From Croceifilum oryzae (GTDB lineage: Bacteria; Bacillota; Bacilli; Thermoactinomycetales; Thermoactinomycetaceae), in NCBI RefSeq assembly GCF_030814315.1, contig NZ_JAUSUV010000005.1, positions 124,001 to 188,000 on the forward strand: 64,000 nt of DNA, given 5' to 3'. The number at the start of each line of letters is the position of its first letter. Positions within the stretch are counted from its first letter, which is position 1. A model generated the notes under the pieces. It was not told the origin of the DNA and did not search any database. It was given only the letters and a program-made list of their open reading frames with translations. Shown one piece after another: positions 35,430 to 47,312 of this stretch. Both the position numbers and the translations under genes were made by a program.

Positions 35430-37769
35430 ATGAAGAAGAATCATCCTGAATGGAATCAAGAGCAAGATAGAGTAGAACGAGTGACAGAGAAAGTGAGAAA
35501 GAAGGATCAATCTCTAAGTGAAGAGGCTGGCGGAGTGCGCTCAGAGATTGTGGATATTCGAAATCGATTTTGGGAAGATGTTTCCGTTAACTTTGAGGGA
35601 CCGGACGATGCGATTGAAACGGCGGCTAGTATGAAACAGCAAGCAGAGGTTTTGTCTGAGCGGGAGAGATCTCATCGTCTCATGCATAAACAGGGGAAAA
35701 TTCTTCGTCGCCTTCAGGATAATCCCTATTTTGGACGAATTGATTTTCGCGAAACAGAAGGTGGCGTGACGCAAGAGACAGAGGCAATCTATATCGGGAT
35801 CGCTTCTTTCTATGATGATGAAATCGATGAATTCCTCATCTACGATTGGCGAGCTCCGATTTCCAGCATGTACTATGATTATACGCCGGGTCCGGCTGGT
35901 TATCAGACTTTAGATGGACGGATTTCAGGCGATATGGAGCTGAAAAGGCAATTTTTGATTCGTCGTGGACAAATCCAAAGTATGTTTGATACAGGGGTTA
36001 CGATTGGGGACGAATTGCTTCAAGAAGTGTTAGGTCGAAATTCGGATTCGCAAATGAAAAGCATTGTGGGAACGATCCAACGTGAGCAAAACCAGATTAT
36101 TCGAGATGAAAAAAGTAAGCTTCTCATTGTCCAAGGTGCGGCGGGCAGTGGGAAAACGTCTGCGGCCCTACAACGAGTCGCCTATTTACTGTATCGGCAT
36201 CGAGATACTTTGAGTGCGGACCAAATTCTACTCTTCTCTCCCAATGCGATGTTTAATAGTTACATTGCAACGGTGTTACCTGATTTGGGAGAAGAAAACA
36301 TGCAACAAACCACATTCCAAGAGTATTTAGAGCACCAAGTTGGAGGGGACTTGGAGGTGGAGGATCCGTTTAGCTTAATGGAGTACACATTATCGCAAAC
36401 GAATCAAGCTGGCTACCAAACCCGGATGGCGGGGATTCGCTGGAAAGCGAGTATGTCATTTTTAGAGCTTATGGAGCAATATATGGAGCAACTGGGTCAA
36501 AAAGATTTGCAGTTCCAGGACCTAGCGTTCCGAGATCAAATCATAGTATCGAAGTCGGATATAGAAAAGCATTTTTATGCTTATGAGCGGAAGTTGCCGA
36601 TTCCCAATCGATTGAAATTGACTGCGGAGTGGCTTCAAAAGCAGTTGCGCCAGTTTGAAGTGAGTGAGCGTAAAGCAGATTGGGTGGATGAAGAGATTGA
36701 ATTACTCGATAACGAGGCGTACTATCGGGTGCACCAACGCTTGCAGAAGGAAAAAGGCTTTACTGACTCTACGTTTGATGACTTTGATCGGGAGCGTACA
36801 TTACTTGCCCAGTTGTTGCTACGGGATTTGACCAAGCCACTCCGAAAAGGAATTGAGAACTTTACTTTTGTTGATGCATTAGGGACATATCGACAACTAT
36901 TTACCAAGCGAGAGCTCAGTTCGAAGTTCCAGGATATTGCGGAACAGACAGTGGAACGATTAGATAGTAAAACCTTGCCTTATGAAGATGCGACTCCATA
37001 TGTTTATTTTAAAGCGCTTCTCCAAGGCTTCCAAATCAACACGAAGATTCGTCATGTCTTTATTGATGAATCGCAAGACTATTCTCTGTTCCAATATGCC
37101 TTTCTACGCCGACTATTTCCGCGGAGCAAGATGACGATTCTAGGAGACCTGAATCAATCCATCTACGCACATACAGAGGATGGAGTAGGCTTTGAGCCGA
37201 TCAGTGCCTTATTTGAAGGGGAACATATTGAGAAATTCGTTTTAACGAAGAGTTATCGTTCGACGAAGCAGATTGGGGAGTTTACCCAGCAATTGTTAAA
37301 CGGTGGGGAGAAGATCGAGCCATTTGATCGACCTGGTAGACTGCCTACTTTAACGCAGGTTTCGGATGAACAAGAGCATCATCAACAGATTTACCAATGG
37401 ATTACGGAACTTCAGGAACGAGGACATAAGTCCATTGCGATTATTTGTAAAGATCACCAAGAATGTGAACAAGTATTTGAGAAGCTTCAAGATGAAATTC
37501 CAGTCTCCTTGATTAAGAAAGCTACGCTATCCTTTGCACAAGGGATCATTATCATTCCCACTTATTTATCAAAAGGGATTGAGTTTGATGCTGTGATTCT
37601 GTATGATGCTTCCGATCGATGCTATCATCGGGACGAGGAGAGGAAGCTTTTTTATACAGCTTGTACTAGGGCTATGCATGAGCTGTACCTATGTAGCCTA
37701 GGCGAAGTAAGTCGGTTTTTGGCTGGAGTGAATAAGGATTTATATAAAAGATCACATTGTAATGAATAG
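35430..37769 (+). CDS. helD: HelD, RNA-polymerase-recycling UvrD-like ATPase
   Basis: A 779-residue superfamily 1 helicase-like protein, the length of B. subtilis HelD. The charged N-terminal coiled coil (about 1-90) is the arm inserted into the polymerase secondary channel. Walker A is GAAGSGKTS (about residue 235), motif II is FIDESQDYS, motif IV region KSYRST and the C-terminal YTACTRAMHEL. GGAGGG lies 5 bases before ATG. By family it removes stalled RNA polymerase from DNA. It is monocistronic. Confidence 0.92.
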   Translation: MKKNHPEWNQEQDRVERVTEKVRKKDQSLSEEAGGVRSEIVDIRNRFWEDVSVNFEGPDDAIETAASMKQQAEVLSERERSHRLMHKQGKILRRLQDNPYFGRIDFRETEGGVTQETEAIYIGIASFYDDEIDEFLIYDWRAPISSMYYDYTPGPAGYQTLDGRISGDMELKRQFLIRRGQIQSMFDTGVTIGDELLQEVLGRNSDSQMKSIVGTIQREQNQIIRDEKSKLLIVQGAAGSGKTSAALQRVAYLLYRHRDTLSADQILLFSPNAMFNSYIATVLPDLGEENMQQTTFQEYLEHQVGGDLEVEDPFSLMEYTLSQTNQAGYQTRMAGIRWKASMSFLELMEQYMEQLGQKDLQFQDLAFRDQIIVSKSDIEKHFYAYERKLPIPNRLKLTAEWLQKQLRQFEVSERKADWVDEEIELLDNEAYYRVHQRLQKEKGFTDSTFDDFDRERTLLAQLLLRDLTKPLRKGIENFTFVDALGTYRQLFTKRELSSKFQDIAEQTVERLDSKTLPYEDATPYVYFKALLQGFQINTKIRHVFIDESQDYSLFQYAFLRRLFPRSKMTILGDLNQSIYAHTEDGVGFEPISALFEGEHIEKFVLTKSYRSTKQIGEFTQQLLNGGEKIEPFDRPGRLPTLTQVSDEQEHHQQIYQWITELQERGHKSIAIICKDHQECEQVFEKLQDEIPVSLIKKATLSFAQGIIIIPTYLSKGIEFDAVILYDASDRCYHRDEERKLFYTACTRAMHELYLCSLGEVSRFLAGVNKDLYKRSHCNE

Positions 37770-37783
37770 GGAAGAGTGGCGAT

Positions 37784-37812
37784 AAAACACTGTTTTCGGG
37801 CAGTGTTTTTTT
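37784..37812 (+). terminator. Terminator of helD
   Basis: AAAACACTG / CAGTGTTTTTTT hairpin with a TTTTCGGG loop. Confidence 0.9.
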
Positions 37813-37956
37813 ATTTTCTCATTTTTGACTCTTTTGTTTCCATTTCTTTAGTGATATTGTAAAAATATCTCCAATTTGTACAATGTTTATGTTTCCTATT
37901 TTAATCATAGTATTTAAGATGAATAAGATAGTTAGAAGTATCTGAGAGGTGATCCA

Positions 37957-39735
37957 GTGAAGCAAAAAAGAAAGTTCGTAGGTTTGGGAATCCTCTTACT
38001 TCTCCCGATTTTGATGTTATTTGCAGTTTCTTTTTTGGATGTAGGTTATGGTTTTGCACAGACGGACAAGCCGGCTACGGAGTCTAAGAATCCTCCAAGT
38101 CCTTCTTCAGGGGGGGCCAGTCCAGCAACTCCAGCGAGTTCAACGACTCCAACAAGTCCCGCGACCCCGGCAACTCCAACAAGCCCAGCAACCCAAACGA
38201 CTCCAGATTCATCAATATCGACACCAACCCCTTCGACGAATGTTCCCAATGCTTGTAAAGAACCTACGGGTGAATTTGCAGAATGTCCGTCCACGTATTT
38301 CAAATTTGACTACATAGGGAAAAAAGTAAGTGCTAATGATACAAGTAGCTTGTTTCAAGAAGGGTTCCAACAGGGATTCACTTTTTTTCTTAATTTAGTC
38401 TGGTACGGATATACAATCTTCATCTATGCCGTTATCTACATACTAACGTTTAGCTATCGTTTAGAGCTTATGACGAATATGACGGGTTCGATGAAGGATG
38501 TATTGGGCAAATCTGACTCTTTCTTATGGGGAGGGCTCTTCCCGTGGTTAGTGGGTCTCGTGGTCTTAGTAGCGTTATGGAAGTTTCTTCGTCGTCGTAA
38601 TCAAGAAGGAGTGTCATTACTCTTTCGGAACCTACTTATTTTGACGTGTGCTTCTTACTTTTTTACTCAGATTCCAGCAGTTGTATCGCAGGTAAGTAAT
38701 ATTACAGGCAAAGCGAGTGATTATACATTAGCTGGCTTCTTGTCTCTCACTCCAGAGAAAGACAAAAGCGCTTCAAAGCCCACAAAGGAGCAAGTAGAAA
38801 AAACAAAAAAAGAGGCGATTCAAAAAGTCTCCTCTGCCCTATGGGCTGAGTTTTACTATAAACCATATCTTGTCCTTCAGTTTGGATCAGTAGAAGCTGG
38901 TCAGAAGAATATTGGTCAACTGTTTAGTTATGGCGGAGATGTTGATTCAAAACGGAAAGAATGGTTTACAGGCTATAACGAAGATACCAATCAACAAACA
39001 GGTACGAAATATGTAGATGTTGAAAAGGGAATTGCCCAGTCTGAGGAATTTAAAATGGTGACGAGCGCAGGGGTTATGAAGCGCTTCGGGTATAGCTTTT
39101 TTATCTTGTTAGTGGGTATCAGTTTTGCCATTTTATTATTCTTATTTAGTTGGAAGCTTCTCCACTGGTTTTTCTTGGCGATTGGTAGGGTGCTGTTGTT
39201 GTTGGTGCCTGTTGTGTTTTCTACTATCCCGGGAAGAAGCTTACGCGATGTGACTAGATGGTTGTGGCAGATCTTATATGCACTCTTTATGAGAGTTTTA
39301 TTTGCCGCCCTTTTGGGAATCGCGATTACCTTGTTTATTGTCATCCAAGGAATTCCCATAACGGATGATGGTGAATTTTCTTACCTAGTCACCTTTTTGA
39401 TGCGCAATGTTTTGGTTTTAGCTAGCTTTTTAGCTGTTTGGAAGATCATGAAAGAAATCCAAGTACAACTTCAAAGCTTAGTTGGAATTGAGATTTCACA
39501 GCCGAATTGGATCACTCTTTGGAAAAATGTACGAGCCCATTGGAATCGTGGTACGAGGGAAGAGAAGATTAATCTTCCTGTCATGACTAGTGAAGGGACT
39601 TCTGTTATCGCTTTAAGGAGTGCTCGAAAAAGCTCCAGCATGGGAGCTCGAATTAAGCAGTGGAAAAAGAAACAGGCCATTCGCAAGCAAGATTCTTTAT
39701 CTGAGGCACCTCCACAGAGGCATATAGATGAATGA
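37957..39735 (+). CDS. VirB6/ConG-like type IV secretion membrane protein
   Basis: A 592-residue membrane protein starting at GTG with GAGAGGTGAT upstream. Residues 1-35 form a signal or anchor helix. A Pro/Ser/Thr linker (about 41-90) follows, made of repeated ATP and TSP triplets, and then about seven membrane segments in two groups (about 130-240 and 375-515) around a 120-residue soluble loop. Topology and gene neighbours resemble the VirB6-like subunit (ConG) of Gram-positive conjugation machines such as ICEBs1. It is shorter than ConG. Family by topology and context; moderate confidence. Confidence 0.65.
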   Translation: MKQKRKFVGLGILLLLPILMLFAVSFLDVGYGFAQTDKPATESKNPPSPSSGGASPATPASSTTPTSPATPATPTSPATQTTPDSSISTPTPSTNVPNACKEPTGEFAECPSTYFKFDYIGKKVSANDTSSLFQEGFQQGFTFFLNLVWYGYTIFIYAVIYILTFSYRLELMTNMTGSMKDVLGKSDSFLWGGLFPWLVGLVVLVALWKFLRRRNQEGVSLLFRNLLILTCASYFFTQIPAVVSQVSNITGKASDYTLAGFLSLTPEKDKSASKPTKEQVEKTKKEAIQKVSSALWAEFYYKPYLVLQFGSVEAGQKNIGQLFSYGGDVDSKRKEWFTGYNEDTNQQTGTKYVDVEKGIAQSEEFKMVTSAGVMKRFGYSFFILLVGISFAILLFLFSWKLLHWFFLAIGRVLLLLVPVVFSTIPGRSLRDVTRWLWQILYALFMRVLFAALLGIAITLFIVIQGIPITDDGEFSYLVTFLMRNVLVLASFLAVWKIMKEIQVQLQSLVGIEISQPNWITLWKNVRAHWNRGTREEKINLPVMTSEGTSVIALRSARKSSSMGARIKQWKKKQAIRKQDSLSEAPPQRHIDE

Positions 39736-40297
39736 GCACGGGACAAAGAGTAAGCGACAAAAAGGAGCTTCAAACAGGGCTCCTTTTGTCTTGATACTAA
39801 CTGCTCTGATCGTTTTAATCAGTCTCGTGGCCATGGTGAGAGGTTGGTGGTTAAACCAACAAACCCCTAGCTCCGCTCCTTTAAAAGAACAATCCAAGGA
39901 AGCATCCAAGCTTCTGATCGATTCTCCATTTGAGCTAGATGTTGTGATTGATCTGAGTCAAGATCACAACGTGCAGAAAGAAGCTGGGAAAGTAGCAGGC
40001 CAGGTTTTTTCGATTCTTCATCAACCGATGAAGTCAAATGAAGAACGCCTACAGAAGCTCTCACAATGGGTCACAACGCCTGTTTACCAATCGATGCATG
40101 GAAATTTAGACTTGCCACTCGAGCCTGTGTCTTGGAAGAAAATCAAGGTGGTATCGATTCGTCCGTTGGATACAGATCATTGGAGCTTTTTGGTTGCAGG
40201 TGTGCTTCGGGGTGAGAAAGTAGAAGGCATCGTTCAGATTCAGGTGAGAAAGGTGGAAGGAATATGGAAAGTAGTATCCATCGACGAATCGCCTTGA
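39728..40297 (+). CDS. Bitopic membrane protein, VirB8/TcpC-like
   Basis: A 189-residue protein with a basic N-terminal tail (KSKRQK), one membrane helix (about 20-43) and an outer domain of about 120 residues that may have the NTF2-like fold of VirB8/TcpC. It overlaps the preceding gene by 8 bases and the next by 34, so all three are coupled. No motif identifies it alone; the assignment leans on position between a VirB6-like protein and a cell-wall hydrolase. Confidence 0.5.
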   Translation: MNEHGTKSKRQKGASNRAPFVLILTALIVLISLVAMVRGWWLNQQTPSSAPLKEQSKEASKLLIDSPFELDVVIDLSQDHNVQKEAGKVAGQVFSILHQPMKSNEERLQKLSQWVTTPVYQSMHGNLDLPLEPVSWKKIKVVSIRPLDTDHWSFLVAGVLRGEKVEGIVQIQVRKVEGIWKVVSIDESP

Positions 40298-41658
40298 TCA
40301 AGAAACCATCATGGAAATGGATCATCATTTGCTCACTCATCGTAATTCCTTTCATCACTTTCATAACGATTACAAGCGTTACTATTTATTCGGTTATCGC
40401 TCGATTAAAAGAAACAGAAACGGCCCGATCATTTGGAATCGATCCTGCTTTAATGCTTTTATATAAAGAAATCGCCGATCGACATCAGCTTCCTTGGGCA
40501 TATTTAGCTGCCTTAGATCAAAATCTTCCTAAGACGAAAGAAGTGATGCTTCCACGAGTAAGTAAATTTGAGATGGAGATCGGATCAGCAGCTCAAAAGT
40601 TTTCAGTAGATCCAGCGCTCATTCGTGCTATTATCCAGCAGGAGAGTAATTGGAATCCGAAAGCAAAATCATCCGCTGGAGCGCGTGGTCTTATGCAGCT
40701 AATGCCGGTAAACTGTAAAGCATTTAGCCTTGATCCTGATACGACTTGTCTAGATCCCCTTTCCAATGTGATGGCGGGAACGGAGATGATCTCCCGGCTA
40801 TTAACAAAGTACAATGGGAATCTGGAGTTAGCGTTAGCCGCTTATAATGCAGGAGAGGGAAATGTGGAAAAGCATAAAGGAGTTCCTCCCTTCAAAGAAA
40901 CACAAAACTATGTAAAAAAAGTTCCTGGATTGTATAAGGAGTATGGAGGAAAGGGAACCTTATCTAAGGAAGAGGCTCAAAAAAAGGAGATTGAAGAGTT
41001 AGCTAACCGTTTAAAAGAAGCACGCGTTAAGATGGATCAAGCGGGTGACTCCAATAAGTGTATGAAAGAGCTAGCAATGCATACTCCGAATCGAGGTTCG
41101 CTGACCTGTGCGGCCTACTCCATTCAATCCAATTGGGCTTTTATCGAAAGAGTAGAGAATCAAGCGAAGGCTTATGAACAAGAAGTTTGGAAGATTACTT
41201 CAAATGAAGCCAAACCAACCAAAGAGGCGGGTTCAACAAGTCCTTCGACGGAGATGAGTGAGACTCATACATCGGTGGGGATGATCTGGCCGTGTGAAGG
41301 AACGGTAACATCCCGATTTGGCCCACGTTGGGGGAGATCGCATAAAGGGATTGATATTGCGAACCGAAAAGGAACTCCTGTTTATAGTGTGCTAGACGGA
41401 AAAGTTACATCCGTAAAATCAGATCCTGGTGGGTATGGACATTATTTGGTCATTGATCATGGGAATGGGCTTTCTTCTCTGTATGCGCATATGTATGCTG
41501 GCGATATTCTGGTGAAAGTAGGAGATCAGGTGAAAAAAGGCCAGCGCATAGCAAGTATGGGGAGCGATGGGAATTCGACGGGGCCGCATTTGCATTTTGA
41601 GATTCATATAAATGGAACTCCAAAGGACCCGATGCAGTATATTGGGAAGAAAGTGTAA
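40264..41658 (+). CDS. Bifunctional cell-wall hydrolase: lytic transglycosylase plus M23 endopeptidase (CwlT-like)
   Basis: A 464-residue protein. It has a membrane anchor (about 16-40), then a soluble lytic transglycosylase domain (about 100-225; catalytic Glu in QQESNWNP, plus GARGLMQLMP and AAYNAGEGNV), then a linker and a C-terminal M23 domain (about 335-460; HKGIDIA and GPHLHFEI zinc ligands). Layout equals CwlT/VirB1 proteins that open the wall for Gram-positive conjugation, except that CwlT ends in an NlpC/P60 domain. Third gene of the coupled cluster. Confidence 0.9.
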   Translation: MESSIHRRIALIKKPSWKWIIICSLIVIPFITFITITSVTIYSVIARLKETETARSFGIDPALMLLYKEIADRHQLPWAYLAALDQNLPKTKEVMLPRVSKFEMEIGSAAQKFSVDPALIRAIIQQESNWNPKAKSSAGARGLMQLMPVNCKAFSLDPDTTCLDPLSNVMAGTEMISRLLTKYNGNLELALAAYNAGEGNVEKHKGVPPFKETQNYVKKVPGLYKEYGGKGTLSKEEAQKKEIEELANRLKEARVKMDQAGDSNKCMKELAMHTPNRGSLTCAAYSIQSNWAFIERVENQAKAYEQEVWKITSNEAKPTKEAGSTSPSTEMSETHTSVGMIWPCEGTVTSRFGPRWGRSHKGIDIANRKGTPVYSVLDGKVTSVKSDPGGYGHYLVIDHGNGLSSLYAHMYAGDILVKVGDQVKKGQRIASMGSDGNSTGPHLHFEIHINGTPKDPMQYIGKKV

Positions 41659-41855
41659 ATGAGTAGGGCTCTCATTTGAGGGAAAAATAAGTGGTTCTAC
41701 ATCTTTCTTTTCCATTCAGTACTATAACTGTGTTATTATGATACATTGTATACAACTTCTTAGCTTCTAGGAAGTATAAGAGCGGACGATATCTAAAACT
41801 AGAAACTAATAAGCTCGTATGAATATATGGTAAATTGAAAGGGGATTATTAATCC

Positions 41856-43508
41856 TTGGCAAAGTTTAGTGAACTCGGTCTAAGTGCCGAGCTATTGCAA
41901 GCAGTACATCAGATGGGGTTTGAAGAGGCAACTCCTATCCAAACAGAAACGATTCCAGTCTCACTCGCGGGTCGAGATGTGTTAGGCCAAGCACAAACTG
42001 GGACGGGGAAGACTGCGGCATTTGGTATTCCAATCGTAGAAAAAATGGACCTTGATTCCGGAAACGTACAGGCCTTGATCCTGACTCCTACTCGTGAATT
42101 GGCGATTCAAGTAGCGGAAGAGTTAAATAGAGTAGGTCAATCAAAAAAAGTGCGCGCACTCCCGATTTATGGTGGTCAAGAGATCGATCGTCAAATTCGT
42201 TCTCTTAAGAAGCATCCACAAATTATCGTAGCTACGCCAGGTCGTATGCAAGACCATATGCGTCGCCGTACGATTCGTCTGCAAAACCTATCTATGGTTG
42301 TGTTGGATGAAGCTGATGAGATGTTGCAAATGGGCTTTGTGGAAGAGATTGAAGCGATTTTATCAGAATGTCCGTCTGAGCGTCAAACTCTTTTATTCTC
42401 TGCAACGATGCCTCCACGTATCCGTAACTTGGCATCTAAATTTATGATTGATCCTGTAGAGATCAAGATCAAAGCAAAAGAAGTAACCATGCCTAGTATC
42501 GAACAGTACTATATCGAACTAGCACCCAAACAAAAGTTTGATTCATTATGTAATCTGCTTGATATTCAATCTCCAGAGTTAGCGATTATCTTTGGACGCA
42601 CTAAGAAGCGTGTAGACGAAATTACAGAGGGATTAACCAAACGTGGCTACTCCGCCGAAGGCATCCATGGGGATCTCTCTCAAGCACGTCGTGATACAGT
42701 GATTCGTCGTTTCAAAGAAGGAACGATTGATATCATGGTTGCCACCGACGTAGCAGCACGTGGTTTGGATATCTCGGGCGTTACCCATGTCTATAACTTT
42801 GATATCCCTCAAGACTCAGAAAGCTATGTTCACCGAATCGGGCGTACAGGCCGTGCTGGGAAAGAAGGAATGGCGATTACGTTTGCTAGCTTCCGTGAAA
42901 TGGATCATCTTCGTATGATTGAACAACAAACGAAGCGTAAGATGAACCGCTTGTCGGTTCCGACGATTCATGAAGTGGTGGAAGGCCAACAAAGATTAGC
43001 GGTACAACGTCTCCTTGAGATTGCTGAGAAAGAGGAAGAGATTACTTCTTATATCGAATCAGCAGAAGCGCTATTAGAGTCCAACGATTCGGTGACCTTA
43101 CTATCAGCGGCTCTAAAACTGTTGACCAGAGAACCAGATAAAACACCAGTCCAAATCAGCGATGATCATTACTCAATGCGTCGTGGTGGTGGCGGTGGTC
43201 GTCGTGGCGGTGGTGGAGATCGCCGTGGTGGCGGAGATCGTTCATTCGGTGGTAAGCCAAGAAACGATCGCAATCGCTTTAGCTATAATGAAGGTAGTTT
43301 CTCAGAAGGTTCTTCTTCTGGGGATCGACGTTCCTCTTCATCGAACCGCTCTCGAAGTGAAGGCGGCGACAAAGGTGGCTACAGAGGCGGTAGCAGTAAG
43401 GGTGGAAGCAGCAAAGGCGGCTTTAAAGGTAGTAGCAAAGGTGGCGGTAAGTTCTCTGGCGGTGGCAAACGCGGGGGATCTGATCGTGGCAAAGTGAAAT
43501 CGAGATAG
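41856..43508 (+). CDS. cshA: DEAD-box RNA helicase, CshA-like
   Basis: A 550-residue helicase: Q motif [30 protein letters not shown] and [10 protein letters not shown]. The tail after residue 435 is a Gly/Arg/Ser-rich RGG-type RNA-binding region. Start is TTG 41856 (MAKFSEL) after AAGGGG. A leader of perhaps 100 bases with an ACTTC / GAAGT hairpin precedes it, which may allow post-transcriptional, cold-type control (inference). Unwinds RNA in degradation and ribosome assembly. Confidence 0.93.
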   Translation: MAKFSELGLSAELLQAVHQMGFEEATPIQTETIPVSLAGRDVLGQAQTGTGKTAAFGIPIVEKMDLDSGNVQALILTPTRELAIQVAEELNRVGQSKKVRALPIYGGQEIDRQIRSLKKHPQIIVATPGRMQDHMRRRTIRLQNLSMVVLDEADEMLQMGFVEEIEAILSECPSERQTLLFSATMPPRIRNLASKFMIDPVEIKIKAKEVTMPSIEQYYIELAPKQKFDSLCNLLDIQSPELAIIFGRTKKRVDEITEGLTKRGYSAEGIHGDLSQARRDTVIRRFKEGTIDIMVATDVAARGLDISGVTHVYNFDIPQDSESYVHRIGRTGRAGKEGMAITFASFREMDHLRMIEQQTKRKMNRLSVPTIHEVVEGQQRLAVQRLLEIAEKEEEITSYIESAEALLESNDSVTLLSAALKLLTREPDKTPVQISDDHYSMRRGGGGGRRGGGGDRRGGGDRSFGGKPRNDRNRFSYNEGSFSEGSSSGDRRSSSSNRSRSEGGDKGGYRGGSSKGGSSKGGFKGSSKGGGKFSGGGKRGGSDRGKVKSR

Positions 43509-43524
43509 TCTTTGTTTAATAGAG

Positions 43525-43562
43525 ACAACCAATTCCTTGATAGAGGAGTTGGTTGTTTTTTT
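43525..43562 (+). terminator. Terminator of the DEAD-box gene
   Basis: ACAACCAATTCC pairs with GGAGTTGGTTGT, followed by seven T. Confidence 0.88.
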
Positions 43563-43580
43563 ATGTAGTTTGAGTATATG

Positions 43581-43618
43581 AAAAAAGCCAACTCTCCTAA
43601 TGGAAAGCTGACTTTTTT
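43581..43618 (-). terminator. Terminator of the MFS gene
   Basis: On the minus strand a stem of AGTCAGCTTTC with GAGAGTTGGCT (imperfect) followed by six T. Confidence 0.7.
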
Positions 43619-43629
43619 CGGATGATCGA

Positions 43630-45315
<1,686 letters not shown>

Positions 45316-45332
45316 CTACTTCTGATCATTTT

Positions 45333-45764
45333 TTATTGGGTTGGTAGTTCGGAGAGCTTTTCAAATGTGTCGGCAAAGGCTTCTAGTTCTTGTTTATCTA
45401 GATGAACTAAATACCGTTGTAGGGTGGCTTTGTGCCTTTTTTTAATGGTTTGAAGAACCCTCTTGCCATCATCCGTTACACTAATATAGATCACTCTCCG
45501 ATCATCAGAGTCATGATGACGTACTACGTAATTATTTTGAATTAAGCGATCGATCATAACTGTTATCGCGCTCGGTTTGACATCCATTTTTTCTGCTAAC
45601 TCTTTCACTTTCGTAGGACCTTTTGTTAAGAGGTATTTCAGAACGTGAAATTGGGGGGTCGTTAGGTTTAAATCTTTGAAATGGGTCATCTCTGATCGAA
45701 TCTTATCCATAAAGACAGATAGGGACTTCAAAATCCGATCCAATTGAAGTTCCGTGTGGCTCAA
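45333..45764 (-). CDS. MarR-family transcriptional regulator
   Basis: A 143-residue winged-helix protein with VKELAEKMDVKPSAITVMIDRL recognition region and DRRVIYISVT wing. GGAGGT lies 7 bases before TTG 45764 (MSHTELQ), which I prefer to the ATG five codons up that overlaps the ribosome site. It is upstream of the MFS pump gene with a 68-base gap, a classic local repressor pair. An AT-rich TATATATATA tract lies near the probable promoter. Confidence 0.9.
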   Translation of the reverse strand: MSHTELQLDRILKSLSVFMDKIRSEMTHFKDLNLTTPQFHVLKYLLTKGPTKVKELAEKMDVKPSAITVMIDRLIQNNYVVRHHDSDDRRVIYISVTDDGKRVLQTIKKRHKATLQRYLVHLDKQELEAFADTFEKLSELPTQ

Positions 45765-45903
45765 TATTACGACCTCCATTTAATTATATATATATAACTA
45801 TTCAGTATCACTAATGATTAACTGCATTTAAATATATTATAAGCGTAACTCCATTTGGTCAAGTAGTATTTTTCCATAATGAGAATTTGTTTATGTAAAA
45901 AGC

Positions 45904-45937
45904 AAAAAAAGAGTCTCGATCATACATGAGACTCTTC
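45904..45937 (-). terminator. Terminator of the YhbD–bactofilin operon
   Basis: AAGAGTCTC / GAGACTCTT on the minus strand followed by TTTTTTG. It lies 3' of the bactofilin gene. Confidence 0.85.
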
Positions 45938-45948
45938 TTCCATATGGA

Positions 45949-46662
45949 CTATATTTTTACAGCTTCTCCTACTTTGGAATCGGTGTGAGCAGTATAGGAG
46001 TCTTGATATTCGATCCGATCAATGGTGCAATCTTTACCAATGATAATCTGCTTTCCACGGACAATCTTGGCCTGTGTATTTTCTAGTTCAATATAATCTC
46101 CTTCAATACATTCCACTTTTAGCTCAGATTGTAGCCAAGGAAGGAGTTTATCCCATTTTCTCCCTTTTTTAATAATGATTTTCTCCCCGCCGATCTCCTT
46201 GGCAGAGCTGCTTCCATATAAACCAATGTCAATTTGGTCTGCATTTAATAATCCATCTATTTGAAACTGCGCTTTTCCTGTAAACGAATCTGTATTACAG
46301 TCGCCGTCTAGTTTTAGGGAGCCATAGATATGAATGGATTCGCTAGTTAGATTTTTCTTACCGACCACTTCTCCGTGGATTCGCAGTTGAGGTGTGTGTA
46401 AATCACCCCATACTTTGACGAGTCCGTTTACCCGAGCTTTTTTGGCGGATAAATCTCTTTGTGTTACCAATCTCCCATTTACAGTCATCGATTCGGCGAC
46501 TATATCTCGGAGACCTTCCAAGTGACCATTCACTGTTAATTGGATCGTATCTAGATCTTCGTTGATCGTGCCTTGTCCCGCAATTTTTACTTCTTGATAT
46601 TTTCCTCCGTCAACCGTTGCCGCTCCACTAATGGATAATCGTGGTTTTCGTTCTGTATTCAT
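45949..46662 (-). CDS. Bactofilin-like polymer-forming protein (YhbE/YhbF type)
   Basis: A 237-residue protein built of short beta repeats around the pattern VNGxLVxxxDLSAKxAxVNG, typical of the bactofilin right-handed beta helix. No membrane segment. Its start overlaps the end of the upstream YhbD-like gene by four bases (ATGA), the same pairing as in the B. subtilis yhbD–yhbE–yhbF operon. By family it forms cytoplasmic filaments that organise the envelope; a specific role cannot be assigned. Confidence 0.85.
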   Translation of the reverse strand: MNTERKPRLSISGAATVDGGKYQEVKIAGQGTINEDLDTIQLTVNGHLEGLRDIVAESMTVNGRLVTQRDLSAKKARVNGLVKVWGDLHTPQLRIHGEVVGKKNLTSESIHIYGSLKLDGDCNTDSFTGKAQFQIDGLLNADQIDIGLYGSSSAKEIGGEKIIIKKGRKWDKLLPWLQSELKVECIEGDYIELENTQAKIVRGKQIIIGKDCTIDRIEYQDSYTAHTDSKVGEAVKI

Positions 46663-47312
46663 GAGATCCCTCCGTGTGTAAGTAATTTTTGTTTAAATCG
46701 TTCTTGTAACTCATCTAGAGATAAATTCGTGATGATCTTACTAGCGGAGTCAAAATAAACCTCATCGTGTTGATGGAGCAAGATAGCGGTAGCCACGCCC
46801 AACTTACGCGTTACAAACAGGGCAAACGGCTTATGAATGAAACCTTCTTCCTGATCACGAAGCAAAGTTAGAATCAATTTTGCTTCTTCTAATGAACAAG
46901 AACCAGACGATAATATTTCCTCGATCACAAATAGCGTAAAAGCTTGTGGATACGGGAGAATGTCTACATTGGTTAATTCAAGCTGACAGAGATCTTGGGT
47001 TGCCTGTGAGATCATTTCACTCGAAAGTAAGTGAGATAAGGAGATGTTTTGGAAATGAGGCTCTTCATCTACTTTTTTTGTAAAAAGCTGTGCCAAGTTG
47101 TCTAGAGAGAGGTCGTCTTTATGTTGTTTGATCTTTTCGATCCGCTCCAGAATTTTCTCTCTAGGGAAAAACGTTTCTTGCCCAGTAAATGTAGATTTAC
47201 GTATAAACCACTCTTCCGGTATGAGTTGCTTTCGTTTCCATCGATAAAGTTGTCCGTACGAGATATCAGCTTCATGAAGTAAATCTTTCTTCGAAATCAG
47301 TTCTTGTTCCAT
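46659..47312 (-). CDS. YhbD-like DUF4004 protein
   Basis: A 217-residue protein with a MerR-like N-terminal helix-turn-helix (LISKKDLLHEADISYGQLYR, residues 5-24) followed by RKSTFTGQETFFPR, as in YhbD of Bacillus. The C-terminal part is helical. ATG has AGGAGG-like sequence upstream. Coupled to the bactofilin-like gene. Probable regulator or assembly partner; biochemical function is not known. Confidence 0.8.
   Translation of the reverse strand: MEQELISKKDLLHEADISYGQLYRWKRKQLIPEEWFIRKSTFTGQETFFPREKILERIEKIKQHKDDLSLDNLAQLFTKKVDEEPHFQNISLSHLLSSEMISQATQDLCQLELTNVDILPYPQAFTLFVIEEILSSGSCSLEEAKLILTLLRDQEEGFIHKPFALFVTRKLGVATAILLHQHDEVYFDSASKIITNLSLDELQERFKQKLLTHGGIS

Noticed and set aside
37957-41658. 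Idea that the type IV secretion-like genes belong to an integrative conjugative element in this window
   Set aside because: No integrase, relaxase, VirB4/VirD4 ATPase or attachment repeats are visible on either side; neighbours are helD and a DEAD-box gene.
43162-43591. Several overlapping open frames on both strands at the end of the DEAD-box gene
   Set aside because: They are by-products of the biased GGT/GGC/CGT codons of the RGG tail and have no ribosome sites.
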